From Streptomyces dysideae (lineage in GTDB: Bacteria; Actinomycetota; Actinomycetes; Streptomycetales; Streptomycetaceae): a stretch of DNA of 64,000 nt. The stretch spans positions 1-64,000 of the forward strand of contig NZ_KQ949116.1 of assembly GCF_001514305.1 (NCBI RefSeq). The letters are read 5' to 3'. The notes beneath the pieces were generated by a model that saw only the letters and a program-made list of their open reading frames with translations, made no database searches and was not told where the DNA came from. Shown here piece after piece: positions 25,632 through 34,236 of this stretch (positions are counted from its first letter, which is position 1; each line of letters begins with the position of its first letter). A program made the translations under genes and the position numbers.

Positions 25632-26265
25632 CTCTCTCGACGAGCCGACCCGCAGGAGGCTGTACGACCACGTGGTGCGCCAGCCGAGCCCCGTCAGCCG
25701 CGACGAGGCCGCCGCCGCCCTCGGGCTGGCCCGGCAGACCGCCGCGTTCCATCTGGACCGGCTGGCCGACGAATCGCTGCTGGACGTCGCCTTCGAGCGC
25801 CGGAGCGGACGCTCCGGACCGGGCGCGGGAAGGCCGGCCAAGCTCTACCGCCGCTCGGCGAAGCAGGTCGCCGTTAACCTGCCGGACCGCCGCTACGAGC
25901 TGGCCGGACGGCTGCTCGCCCAAGCCGTGGAGGAATCCGACGCCACTGGTGCGCCGGTGCGGAAGGTTTTGCACCGCAAGGCCGAAGAACTCGGCACGCA
26001 ACTGGGCGAGCAGAACAAGGCGAGCGTCTTCGAGCTGCTGGAGCGGTACGGCTTCGAGCCACGCCACGAGGGCGATGCCGTCGCTCTGGCGAACTGCCCC
26101 TTCCACGCACTGGCCCAGGAACACACCCAGACGGTGTGCGGCATGAACCTTCACCTGCTGCGCGGTGTCCCTGCCGGACTCGGGGAGGGCGGGTTCGAAG
26201 CATGCCTGATGCCTGAACCGGGCCGATGCTGCGTACGCCTGGAGCCCGGCCGCCTGAACACATAG
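25632..26265 (+). pseudogene. HTH transcriptional regulator with C-terminal cysteines, 5' end damaged
   Basis: The body (LDEPTRRRLYDHVVRQPSPV, LGLARQTAAFHLDRLADESL) is an ArsR/SufR-like winged helix. The C-terminus carries four or more cysteines (NCPFHALAQEHTQTVCGMNL, EACLMPEPGRCCV) in the arrangement used by iron-sulfur-sensing regulators. Upstream the expected VSATALLDEP is present only with a frame change near 25632, and there is no usable start before the damaged point; an internal GTG at 25672 would remove the first recognition helix. It was divergent to the membrane protein fragment. From 25672 on it is intact. Confidence 0.6.
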
Positions 26266-26476
26266 GAAGCCAGCGGCAACCCCGCAGTCACGGTGCCACA
26301 GGCTTCGAGGAGGCGTGCGCCGACCTTCTGGCCCGTGAGACGGAGCCGAACTGATCGGCCTCAACGACTTAACCCACCGCCGTCACCGTGGCGAGGGCGT
26401 CGAGCTTGCCTTGGGTCTCTGCGGCCTGCTCCCTCGCCTCAGGACGGGGCATCCTCCGGTTACCAGGTGAACTGGT
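26266..26476. other. gap between convergent pseudogenes
   Basis: No coding signal, palindrome or repeat stands out between the HTH and VanW remnants. Confidence 0.3.
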
Positions 26477-27045
26477 TCAGTCGTTCGACTCTGCTTCGCA
26501 GATGATCTCGTCGCGCGGCGTGTAGTGGGTGCGGAACGGTTCCCGCTTCACTTCCCGGCCGTCGTCGTGGAAGACCCGCTCCACGGTGACGTCGAAGCCC
26601 TCGAGCGGGGTCTGCGGCACGCACTCCTTGTCGGTGCTCACCTTCTCCTCCGGCTGCTTCACGTTCGTGCGCGGCCCCGTGACCGACTCGATCTCGTCGT
26701 ACTTCCTGGTGCCGAGGAAGCTGATGGTCACCGAGGTGTCGGTGGACTCGGCCTGGATGTAGATGGCGTTGCCGGAGTCGTTGGTGAACCTCAGGTCCAG
26801 ACTGCCCCAGGCGACCGTCGCCTCGCGGCCCTCCGGGTAGCGCTCGATGTAGAAGGAGTGGGCGCCGTACTCCACGGGCTTGACCCCGGCGAAGAACATC
26901 GCGTTGAACACGGTCGTGGCCACGGCGGAGACTCCGCCGCCGGGTGCCTTCGTGAACTGGCTGTCGAGGATCATGATGCCCTCGACGAAGCCGTTGGCCT
27001 CGGTGCGCTCGCCGACGGTCCGGTTGAAGCTCCAGGTCTCATCAG
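26477..27045 (-). pseudogene. VanW family protein, C-terminal part
   Basis: The VanW signature is clear: WSFNRTVGERTEANGFVEGI followed by GGGVSAVATTVFNAMFFAG and HSFYIERYPEGREATVAWGS, then strands rich in Thr and Val and a C-terminal region ending EAESND. VanW proteins are extracellular or membrane-anchored and associated with the cell wall; their biochemical role is poorly known. The N-terminal membrane anchor and peptidoglycan-binding region are missing: upstream of about 27045 an in-frame stop and unrelated DNA follow. Confidence 0.65.
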
Positions 27046-27720
27046 ATCACGCCCCGCATCCCGCTCAGGAGCCCGCCTTCACCGCCGGCACCGGGCAGCC
27101 ACCCCCAGCAGGATCTGCTCCTGGACGAAGCAGGGGTTCACACAGGCGTCGCCCCGGGTGGTGTCGGCGAAGTCGAGGGACAGAAGATCAGCCTCGCCGG
27201 TGTCGAGGAGAAACTCGCACATCCCGACCGGCGTCCCGGCAGCCGCACCATTCGTCGCGTGCGCCAGCGACACCGGCGGGCGTTGAACCGGGTGGCCTGG
27301 CACGTCAGGTGCTCGCGCTCGGCGAGGCTGGGGGCCTTGGGGCCCTCTCGGTGTACGCCATGCCGCGTCGCACTCGTGGAGGTACGTCGTCAAGCTCTCA
27401 GGCAACGCACTCGACGAGGCCCGACGCCGCGTCCTTGTGGCCACGCCGAGGCGTCCGACGTGGCCGGATGGACCCGGCGCGTACCGTCCTCAAGCCGCTC
27501 AACATGTATGACGGACACCCCGTCGAGATCCAGCAGCAACGTCGTGTCGTTGGCCAAGCCCGTGGCTCCCCGACTCCCCCACGATCACACATCGTCTCTG
27601 GTTTGACGCCGGACTGTCCAAGGGCGAAGCGTGCCGGGCCAGGGGACACGGGCCCGGACAAGGCAGGTTCTTCCGTATCACTCGGCCACGGCACGCATCT
27701 GCCCGTACGGCTCACCGTGT
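27046..27720. other. 675-bp gene debris, possibly an ISL3 transposase remnant
   Basis: On the minus strand near 27560-27470 the run TTLLLDLDGVSVIHVERLED followed by RRVHPATSDA resembles the start of ISL3-type transposases (LxGV-x-V-x-x-V ... V-x-V-x-T). No later transposase motif survives. A second run (LLDTGEADLLSLDFADTTRG, about 27230-27160) is unassigned. Confidence 0.25.
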
Positions 27721-27721
27721 G

Positions 27722-27750
27722 GTGGTCGGCCCGCGAGGCGGGCCGACCAC
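27722..27750 (-). terminator. 13-bp hairpin terminator of the GH32 operon
   Basis: GTGGTCGGCCCGC and GCGGGCCGACCAC form a perfect 13-bp stem with a 3-base loop, starting two bases after the stop codon of the small ABM protein. It is one of the strongest hairpins in the window and marks the end of the fructan hydrolase transcript. Confidence 0.8.
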
Positions 27751-27752
27751 GG

Positions 27753-28046
27753 TCAGGCCACCGGATCGAGGAAGGTCAGCACGGAGGCGTCCTCCTCGAT
27801 CAGCGGGGTGAGGGCAGCGTTGAACGGGCCGCCGTAGGGGGCGTTCAGGTGCGCCTGGAAGGCGTCCTCGTCCCGGTACACCTCGAAAATCCAGTAGGCG
27901 CGCGGGCTCGACGCCTTGGTGTAGACGTCGAAGGCGAGGTTGCCGTCTTCCTCGCGCACCTTCCGGGCGTAGTCCCCGATCAGGCGGACGACCTCGTCCT
28001 CCGCTCCCTCGCGGGCGGTGAACTCGGCGAGCAGGGTCTTCTTCAC
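27753..28046 (-). CDS. antibiotic biosynthesis monooxygenase (ABM) domain protein
   Basis: A 97-residue ferredoxin-fold protein (KKTLLAEFTAREGAEDEVVR ... NLAFDVYTKASSPRAYWIFE ... YRDEDAFQAHLNAPYGGPF), the ABM/quinol-monooxygenase type that usually works as a dimer in the cytoplasm. The GTG at 28046 has AAGGA nine bases upstream. It lies 15 bases after the GH32 stop and before the strong terminator, so it is co-transcribed with the fructan hydrolase. What an ABM protein does there is unknown; the YgiN type may detoxify quinones. Confidence 0.82.
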   Translation of the reverse strand: MKKTLLAEFTAREGAEDEVVRLIGDYARKVREEDGNLAFDVYTKASSPRAYWIFEVYRDEDAFQAHLNAPYGGPFNAALTPLIEEDASVLTFLDPVA

Positions 28047-28061
28047 GGTCTCGTGTCCTTG

Positions 28062-30623
28062 TCAGTCGTGGGCGGAGTCGAGGTGCCAGACGCGGGCCTG
28101 GTCCAGCTTCACCGAGCCGTTCTCGGCGAAGACCTGCACTCCCTGGCTGGCGGGGTCGGGGAAGATCTGGTCGGTGATCACGGCCTCGCCGTTGCCGCCG
28201 AAGACCTCGACGGAGGACCAGTCGACGAGGATCCGCATCTTCACCTTGCCGTTCTTGGCCCTCAGCGGTGCGGTCTGGACACCGGGGAAGGTGCTGTGGA
28301 AGTCCCCGGCGCCGGAGCGGGTGCGGTCGACGTACAGCTCCTTTGTCGTGGCGTCGTAGCCGATGACGGTCTCCTCGCCACCTGCGCCGGTGCGCACCTT
28401 GAGGCCGAAGCGTTCGGCGTCCTTGAGGGAGAAGGTGGCCTCGATGTCGAGTGCTTTGCCCCTGGCCGCAGGGCCGATCAGGGGCTTTGTGGTGCTCATG
28501 ACGGTGACGCCGGCCGCCGTCGCCGGGCCGTTCTGCCGGAGGGACTCCAGGCCGCTGACCGGTTTGCTGGTGAGGCGGATCTGGCCGTTGATCGTGCGCA
28601 GGGCCATCTGCCGGGGGGTGCTCTGCGCGCCGCGCCAGGGGGAGGTGGGGATGGCGCCGCTGTAGTCCCAGTTGTTCATCCAGCCGATCATGTACCGCTT
28701 GCCGCCCGGTGCGTTCTCCCAGGACACCGCCGCGTAGTAGTCCTTGCCGTAGTCGGCCCAGTCGGCGCGCTGCACGACGGACTTGGCGGGGGTGTCGGCG
28801 GCGGTGAACTGGTCGGCCAGGATGTGGCCCCAGCCGGCGGTGTTCATGTCGACGATCTGGATGCGTGCCTTCTTGCCGGCGTAGGGACGCAGGTCGAAGG
28901 AGGCCCAGTCCAGGCTCTCGCTGTTGGCGCCGGTGGCGCTGCGGACGATCTGGCCGTCGACGATCAGGTTGACGGACGTCTCCTGGGAGACGGGCTGGGC
29001 CTTGGTGTCGGACAGCATGATGTGGTCGACGTTGAGGTGGCCCCAGCCGCCGGTGTTGTCGTCGACGATCCTGATCCGCGCCTTCTTGCCCGCGAGGTCG
29101 CCGACGTCCCAGGAAGCCCAGTTGAGCGCCTCGGCGTCCTTTCCGGTGGCGCTGCGCACCACTTGGCCGTCGGCGAGGAGTTCGAGGGCGGTGGGGTTGT
29201 CGGAGCCGGCGGGGTGGTGGCCGCCGCCGATGAGGAAGTTGATGTGGTTCTTGTCGATGGTGAATTCGGGCGAGGTGAGGGTGCCGGTGGTGGAGTCGCC
29301 GTTCAGGTAGGTGTTGACCAGGCCGTCGCCCAGGAATCCGGACACTTCTTGCTGGTTGGGGAGGGTGCCGGTGGCCGGTGCCGAGCCCAAGGCGTCTCCG
29401 GTCTTCGTCCAGTCGCCGTAGCTGCCGCCTTCGAAGTCGGCGAGGACCGTCCCTGCGGGCGGCGGTCCCTGCTCCATGACGGTTCCGGGCTCGTGCGGGT
29501 GCCGTCCGCCACCGACCTTGAAGTTCAAGTAGCTGCTGTCGACCGTGAATTCGGGTGAGGTGAGGGTGCCGGTGGTGCCGTCACCCGCGTGGAAGCTGTT
29601 GGCGAGGCCCTTGCCGTCGAAGCCGTCGACGGTCCCCTGCCCGGCCAGTGCCCCGGCCGCCGGTCCGTCGCCGAACGCGGTGCCGGTGGTCGTCCACGTA
29701 CCGAATTCGGTGTCCTCGAAGTCCTGAACCACCGTGCCGGTGGGCGGAGTGTAGGTGCCCTCGTCCTCGGCGGTGAACTTCTTGCCGTCGAAGTCGCCGA
29801 TGAAGTACTGGGCGGCCGAACCGCCCGCGATACCACCGGGGTTGATGTTGACGACCAGGACCCACTTGATGTTGTTCTCGTCCCCGTCGACCGCGAGGGG
29901 GAACAGGTCGGGGCACTCCCACACGCCGCCCGTCGCGCTCTGCGGCCCGAACTCACTTTGCAGCTCCCAGTCCTTGAGGTTCTTCGACGAGTAGAACCGC
30001 ACCCTGTGCTCGGTGGACAGCGACACCGTCATCAGCCAGCTCTTGGTCGGCTCGTGCCACTGGACCTTGGGGTCGCGGAACTCTCTGGAGCCGATGTCGA
30101 TGACGGGGTTGCCCTGGTACTTGGTCCAGGTGCGGCCGCGGTCGGTGCTGTAGGCGAGCGACTGGGCCTGCTTGCCGCCGTTCTTGTAGGCGCTGGTGTA
30201 GATCGCCACCATGGGCGGGTTCTTCTTGGTGCCGAAGCCGGTGGTGTTGGTCCAGTCGACGACCGCACTGCCGGAGAACACCATCTCCTCGTCGTCGTGC
30301 GACAGGGCGAGCGGCAACTCCTCCCAGTGCACGAGGTCCTTGCTCACCGCGTGCCCCCAGGACATGTCGCCCCACGAGTTGCCGTTCGGGTTGTACTGGT
30401 AGAAGAGGTGGTATTCGCCCTTGTAGTACACGAGGCCGTTGGGGTCGTTCATCCAGTTCTTCTCCGGAGTGAAGTGGAACTGGGGCCGGTAGGTCTCGCT
30501 GTACGGCGGGGTGTCGGCCGCGACGGCCTGCGGGGCCAGCGGGGCTGCGGACAGGGCGCAGACGGTGGCCACCGCCGCCATCATCCGTATGCGGGCATGC
30601 CGGATTACACGTCCAGAGCTCAT
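28062..30623 (-). CDS. secreted GH32 fructan hydrolase with two nested accessory modules
   Basis: An 853-residue secreted enzyme of the levanase/inulinase/invertase family. Signal peptide to about Ala36. Five-bladed propeller: nucleophile Asp60 in WMNDPNG, stabiliser Asp184 in FRDPK, acid/base Glu236 in ECPDLF. At about residue 297 the propeller is interrupted by module A (starting TVVQDFEDTEFGTW). At about 377, after GGGRHPHEPG, module A is itself interrupted by a complete homologous module B (391-540, TVLADFEGG ... GWGHLNVDHIML). The second part of A follows (549-610, VNLIVDGQIVRSATG ... GWGHILADQF). The propeller then resumes (DYYAAVSWEN) and a C-terminal beta-sandwich closes the protein. 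The ATG at 30623 follows AGGAG. Two operators lie upstream. Confidence 0.92.
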   Translation of the reverse strand: MSSGRVIRHARIRMMAAVATVCALSAAPLAPQAVAADTPPYSETYRPQFHFTPEKNWMNDPNGLVYYKGEYHLFYQYNPNGNSWGDMSWGHAVSKDLVHWEELPLALSHDDEEMVFSGSAVVDWTNTTGFGTKKNPPMVAIYTSAYKNGGKQAQSLAYSTDRGRTWTKYQGNPVIDIGSREFRDPKVQWHEPTKSWLMTVSLSTEHRVRFYSSKNLKDWELQSEFGPQSATGGVWECPDLFPLAVDGDENNIKWVLVVNINPGGIAGGSAAQYFIGDFDGKKFTAEDEGTYTPPTGTVVQDFEDTEFGTWTTTGTAFGDGPAAGALAGQGTVDGFDGKGLANSFHAGDGTTGTLTSPEFTVDSSYLNFKVGGGRHPHEPGTVMEQGPPPAGTVLADFEGGSYGDWTKTGDALGSAPATGTLPNQQEVSGFLGDGLVNTYLNGDSTTGTLTSPEFTIDKNHINFLIGGGHHPAGSDNPTALELLADGQVVRSATGKDAEALNWASWDVGDLAGKKARIRIVDDNTGGWGHLNVDHIMLSDTKAQPVSQETSVNLIVDGQIVRSATGANSESLDWASFDLRPYAGKKARIQIVDMNTAGWGHILADQFTAADTPAKSVVQRADWADYGKDYYAAVSWENAPGGKRYMIGWMNNWDYSGAIPTSPWRGAQSTPRQMALRTINGQIRLTSKPVSGLESLRQNGPATAAGVTVMSTTKPLIGPAARGKALDIEATFSLKDAERFGLKVRTGAGGEETVIGYDATTKELYVDRTRSGAGDFHSTFPGVQTAPLRAKNGKVKMRILVDWSSVEVFGGNGEAVITDQIFPDPASQGVQVFAENGSVKLDQARVWHLDSAHD

Positions 30624-30730
30624 GGTGTCTCCTGTGCCGCGGCCGTCCGCGCAGCGGAGCCTGCTGCCCGGCGCGGACCGGCCGAAAGGTGACGCCCTGT
30701 CGGCGCCGACGTCCGCAACACCGACAAGGG

Positions 30731-30744
30731 TGTCATCGTTGACT
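30731..30744. promoter_or_regulatory. fructan operator site 1 (imperfect)
   Basis: TGTCATCGTTGACT, a degenerate copy of the perfect palindrome 16 bp to its right. It lies about 110 bases upstream of the GH32 start. Confidence 0.6.
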
Positions 30745-30746
30745 TG

Positions 30747-30760
30747 TGTCATCGATGACA
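30747..30760. promoter_or_regulatory. fructan operator site 2 (perfect palindrome)
   Basis: TGTCATCGATGACA is a perfect 14-bp inverted repeat with the central CG typical of LacI-family operators. Sites of the same sequence recur upstream of the importer, pointing to the LacI protein encoded at 35147. Confidence 0.75.
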
Positions 30761-30842
30761 TCGAATGGCCAGATCATGGGGGCAATCCGACCGACGCGTC
30801 AACAGTTCGACCGTGATGTGGCCTCGGCGGCGGGCCTGCCCG

Positions 30843-31805
30843 TCAGACGCGGTCGGCCGCGGCGTGTTGCTCCACCTGGCTCTGCCACGGCGGATTGGGA
30901 CCGGCAACCGAGCAGGTCAGAGCCGCGACCCGGACGGCGAACCGGCACGCTTGCACGACGTCGTCGAGACGGAGTTCCGTCAGCCGGCCGCCGAGGAGCC
31001 CACGGGCGCCGAGGTGGTACAGCAGCCCGGCGGTGAAGGAGTCCCCCGCCCCGACCGTGTCGACGACGGTCGTCGCCGCCGCGGGCACCTGAATCCGTTC
31101 GCCGTCGAGCGACGCCAGGACACCGTCGGCACCACGCGTGATCACGACGAGCCGTGCCCCGGCCGCGTGCCAGATGTCGCACGCCTGCTCGGGCGGTGTG
31201 CCCGGCAGTAGGAGTTCCAGGTCGTCCTCGCTCAGCCGGAGCACGTCGGCGAGAGCGCACCAGTGCGCCAGCCGGGCACGGTAGACGTCGGGGTGTACGA
31301 GCAGCGGCCGGACGTTGGGGTCGATGCTGATGGTCGCTCGGGGGGCGGCCGCCGCCAGGAAGTCCTCCACGACCGCCGCGCCGGGCTCCCGCACCAGGGC
31401 CAGGGAACCGGTGTGCACGCAGGCAGCTTCGGACAGGTCCACCCGCGCCAGCTCCTCGGCCGTCCACTGCCAGTCGGCCGTGTTCTGCGCATGGAAGGAG
31501 AAGGCGGCCTGCCCCTCGGCGTCCAGTTCCGCCACGGCCAGCGTGCTGGGCTCGGCGGCCCGGACGGCACTCGACAGGTCCACCCCGGACGCCTCCAGGT
31601 GGGCCCGGAACAGACGGCCGAACACGTCGCCGGACATCCGCGCGAGGAAGCGGGCCGGGGTGCCGAGGCGCGCCAGAGCAACTGCCGTGTTCGCAGGTCC
31701 GCCGCCGGGCAGGACGCGCAGGGCGAGTTCGTTCGAGGTGCTTGCGGGCTCGGCGAACGCGTCCGCGACGCACTCTCCCAGGACGGTGATCTGACGCAGG
31801 CTCAT
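30843..31805 (-). CDS. PfkB family carbohydrate kinase, probable fructokinase
   Basis: A 320-residue cytoplasmic sugar kinase of the ribokinase fold. The N-terminal ITVLGECVADAF and the GGGPANTAVALARLG substrate-binding stretch are followed by the ATP and catalytic motif DTVGAGDSFTAGLLYHLG, with the base Asp in GAGD. The start at 31805 (MSLRQITVLG) is preferred to the ATG at 31829 because of its better ribosome site and the normal family N-terminus. Its promoter faces the ABC importer across a shared operator pair, so import and phosphorylation of the sugar are induced together. Fructose is the likely substrate, given the GH32 enzyme next door (inference). Confidence 0.87.
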   Translation of the reverse strand: MSLRQITVLGECVADAFAEPASTSNELALRVLPGGGPANTAVALARLGTPARFLARMSGDVFGRLFRAHLEASGVDLSSAVRAAEPSTLAVAELDAEGQAAFSFHAQNTADWQWTAEELARVDLSEAACVHTGSLALVREPGAAVVEDFLAAAAPRATISIDPNVRPLLVHPDVYRARLAHWCALADVLRLSEDDLELLLPGTPPEQACDIWHAAGARLVVITRGADGVLASLDGERIQVPAAATTVVDTVGAGDSFTAGLLYHLGARGLLGGRLTELRLDDVVQACRFAVRVAALTCSVAGPNPPWQSQVEQHAAADRV

Positions 31806-31966
31806 GGGCTGCTCTTCTCTGACGGACATACGGGCAGACCGGACGCGTCGTGGCGCAGCTGCCGGACGGCTGCGGGCGGGCGACGGCCGCGGGGCGTTGC
31901 CGATTTGTGACGAGTACGGGGCATTGACGTTTCCAGGAGACGGAGTCCATCATCCTCGCCATGCAG

Positions 31967-31980
31967 TGTCAACGATGACA
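31967..31980. promoter_or_regulatory. fructan operator site 3
   Basis: TGTCAACGATGACA differs by one base from the perfect palindrome at the GH32 promoter. It lies between the divergent kinase and importer genes, 76 bases before the importer start. Confidence 0.7.
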
Positions 31981-31982
31981 TA

Positions 31983-31996
31983 AGTCAGCGATGACA
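31983..31996. promoter_or_regulatory. fructan operator site 4 (imperfect)
   Basis: AGTCAGCGATGACA has two mismatches to the palindrome and sits exactly 16 bp from site 3, the same spacing as sites 1 and 2. Confidence 0.6.
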
Positions 31997-32055
31997 TCCC
32001 GGGACGGCATTCCCCGATGCCGGCCGCGCCACTCGCAATCCCGCAGGAGTCGTTC

Positions 32056-33075
32056 ATGTCTCGCACCGCTCGACTGCCCCTTTCCCTCCTCAGAGCCGCC
32101 GCCTGCACGGGCATCGCGGCTCTCGCCCTGACGGCCTGCGGATCCGGCTCCGGATCGGGTTCCGCCGCCGGTTCGGGCGAGGTCAAGGTCGGTCTGATCA
32201 CCAAGACCGACACCAACCCGTTCTTCGTGAAGATGAAGGAGGGCGCGGAGAAGTCCGCGAAGGCCGAGGGCGTCAAGCTCATGACCGCGGCCGGCAAGTT
32301 CGACGGCGACAACGCCGGTCAGGTCACGGCCATCGAGAACATGGTCGCCGCCGGCGTCAAGGGCATCCTGATCACCCCGAGCGACTCCAAGGCCATCGTG
32401 CCCGCGATCGAGAAGGCCAAGGCCAAGGGCGTCCTGGTCATCGCCCTGGACACCCCGACCGAGCCGGAAAGCGCGGTTGACGCCCTCTTCGCCACCGACA
32501 ACCTCAAGGCCGGCGAGCTGATCGGCGAGTACGCCAAGGCCGCCATGAAGGGCAAGACCGCCAAGATAGCCACCCTCGACCTCGCGCCGGGTGTGTCCGT
32601 CGGCGTCCAGCGGCACAACGGCTTCCTCAAGGGGTTCGGCATCGAGGAGAAGGACCCGGCGGTCGTCTGCTCCCAGGACACCGGAGGCGACCAGGCCAAG
32701 GGCCAGACGGCGATGGAGAACTGCCTCCAGAAGGAGCCCGGCATCAATGTCGTCTACACCATCAACGAACCGGCCGCTCTCGGCGCGTACACCGCGCTCA
32801 AGGCCAAGGGCCGGGAGAAGGACGTCTTGATCGTCTCCGTGGACGGCGGCTGCACCGGAACCCAGGCGGTCAAGGACGGCAAGATCGCCGCCACGTCGCA
32901 GCAGTACCCGCTGAAGATGGCCGCCGAGGGCGTCAAGGCCGTCGTGACGTTCGCCAAGGACGGCAAGAAGGCGTCCGGTTACACCGACACGGGCGTCACC
33001 CTGATCTCCGACAAGCCGCAGGACGGGGTCACGTCCAAGGACACCGTCTACGGCCTGGAGAACTGCTGGGGCTGA
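32056..33075 (+). CDS. sugar ABC transporter substrate-binding lipoprotein (CUT2 type)
   Basis: A 339-residue RbsB/FrcB-like lipoprotein that captures a monosaccharide outside the membrane. Signal peptide with lipobox LTAC (lipidated Cys at about 30), then a Gly/Ser tether and the two-lobed type I binding fold (VGLITKTDTNPFFVKMKEGA, GILITPSDSKAIVPAIEKAK, LIVSVDGGCTGTQAVKDGKI). The ATG at 32056 follows GCAGGAG; an upstream in-frame start lacks a signal peptide. First gene of a binding protein-permease-ATPase-regulator order. The sugar is probably fructose or a short fructan product, judging from GH32 and the kinase. Confidence 0.9.
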   Translation: MSRTARLPLSLLRAAACTGIAALALTACGSGSGSGSAAGSGEVKVGLITKTDTNPFFVKMKEGAEKSAKAEGVKLMTAAGKFDGDNAGQVTAIENMVAAGVKGILITPSDSKAIVPAIEKAKAKGVLVIALDTPTEPESAVDALFATDNLKAGELIGEYAKAAMKGKTAKIATLDLAPGVSVGVQRHNGFLKGFGIEEKDPAVVCSQDTGGDQAKGQTAMENCLQKEPGINVVYTINEPAALGAYTALKAKGREKDVLIVSVDGGCTGTQAVKDGKIAATSQQYPLKMAAEGVKAVVTFAKDGKKASGYTDTGVTLISDKPQDGVTSKDTVYGLENCWG

Positions 33076-33168
33076 GCCGCCCCCCGAGGACCGTACGACA
33101 TCGCTTCTCCCCCTCAGCGGGGCGGTCGCCCCCTCCTCCCCGACCGGGGACGGCCGCCCCCTCGTTCC

Positions 33169-33194
33169 CTTGTCCTCCGACGGGGACGGACAAG
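33169..33194 (+). terminator. intra-operon hairpin between binding protein and permease
   Basis: CTTGTCC and GGACAAG form a 7-bp stem with a 12-base loop. More GC-rich complementarity lies just before it (33117-33160). Such structures after a binding-protein gene commonly stabilise its transcript or partly terminate, giving excess binding protein over permease. Confidence 0.5.
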
Positions 33195-33222
33195 GACCTC
33201 TGTCTTCCGACAAGGACTTCGC

Positions 33223-34236
33223 ATGACAGCCACGACCACGCCCCCGGGCACGTCCTCGCCGTACGCCGAGCTCAAAGCCCCGACCACGGCCCGCCGACTG
33301 CTCACGGCACCGACCACCGGCCCGCTGGTCGCCCTCCTCCTGGCCTGTGCCTTCTTCTCCTTCTCGACCGACCAGTTCCTCACGGGCGGCAACTTCTCGC
33401 TGATCGTGCAGCAGGTCATGGTCGTCGGCACCCTGGCCATCGGGCAGACCCTGATCATCCTCACCGCGGGCATCGACCTGTCGTGCGGTGCCGTGATGGC
33501 GTTCGGCAGCATCGTGATCGCCAAGATGGCTGCCGAGGGCTCGCTGCCCCCGCTCGCCGCCATCGCCCTGGGCCTGGTCGTCTGCGGCGGGTTCGGGCTG
33601 CTCAACGGGCTGTTGGTGCAGAAGATCCCGCTGCCGCCGTTCATCGTCACCCTCGGCATGCTCAACGTTGCGTTCGCGCTGACCCACATCTACTCCGAGG
33701 AGCAGACGGTCTCCAACCTGCCCGGCCCGCTGACGGCCCTCGGGCAGACCTTCCCGCTCGGCCACACCGACATCACCTACGGCTCCCTGGTCACCATCGC
33801 TCTGTTCCTCCTCCTCGCCTACGCGCTGAGCAGCACCGGCTGGGGCCGGCACGTCTACGCCCTGGGCAACAGCCAGGAAGCGGCGCGGCTGAACGGCATC
33901 CGCACCTCCCGGCTGACCATCGGCGTCTACACCGCGGCCGGCGTCCTCTACGGCATCGCCGCCCTGCTGCTCATCTCCCGCACCGGAGTCGGCGACCCCC
34001 AGGCCGGCCAGACCGACAACCTCGACAGCATCACGGCCGTGGTCCTCGGCGGCACGAGTCTCTTCGGCGGGCGCGGTTCGGTGCTGGGCACCTTCATCGG
34101 TGTGCTCATCGTCGGCGTCTTCCGCAACGGCCTGCAGCTGATGGGCGTCGCCTCCATCTACCAGACCCTGATCACCGGAGTCCTGGTGATCCTCGCGGTG
34201 ACCGTCGACCAGCTCTCCCGGAAGAAGGCCCGATGA
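33223..34236 (+). CDS. sugar ABC transporter permease (CUT2, RbsC/FrcC-like)
   Basis: A 337-residue inner-membrane permease with about ten hydrophobic segments. The family motif around AGIDLSCGAVMAFGSIVIAK and the EAA-like loop GNSQEAARLNGIRTSRLTIG are present, as is the C-terminal GGTSLFGGRGSVLGTFIGVL. It would form the dimeric channel for the sugar delivered by the binding protein at 32056. The stop overlaps the ATPase start (ATGA), so the two are translationally coupled. Confidence 0.92.
   Translation: MTATTTPPGTSSPYAELKAPTTARRLLTAPTTGPLVALLLACAFFSFSTDQFLTGGNFSLIVQQVMVVGTLAIGQTLIILTAGIDLSCGAVMAFGSIVIAKMAAEGSLPPLAAIALGLVVCGGFGLLNGLLVQKIPLPPFIVTLGMLNVAFALTHIYSEEQTVSNLPGPLTALGQTFPLGHTDITYGSLVTIALFLLLAYALSSTGWGRHVYALGNSQEAARLNGIRTSRLTIGVYTAAGVLYGIAALLLISRTGVGDPQAGQTDNLDSITAVVLGGTSLFGGRGSVLGTFIGVLIVGVFRNGLQLMGVASIYQTLITGVLVILAVTVDQLSRKKAR

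Noticed and set aside
26880..29558. 892-residue open frame on the plus strand opposite GH32 and the ABM gene
   Set aside because: It is the antisense of the GH32 gene; high GC keeps the opposite frame free of stops. The translation is Val/Gly/Ala/Asp-rich without any family motif.
31969..33852. 627-residue minus-strand frame across the sugar importer genes
   Set aside because: Antisense shadow of the binding-protein and permease genes, whose motifs, starts and operators are clear on the plus strand.
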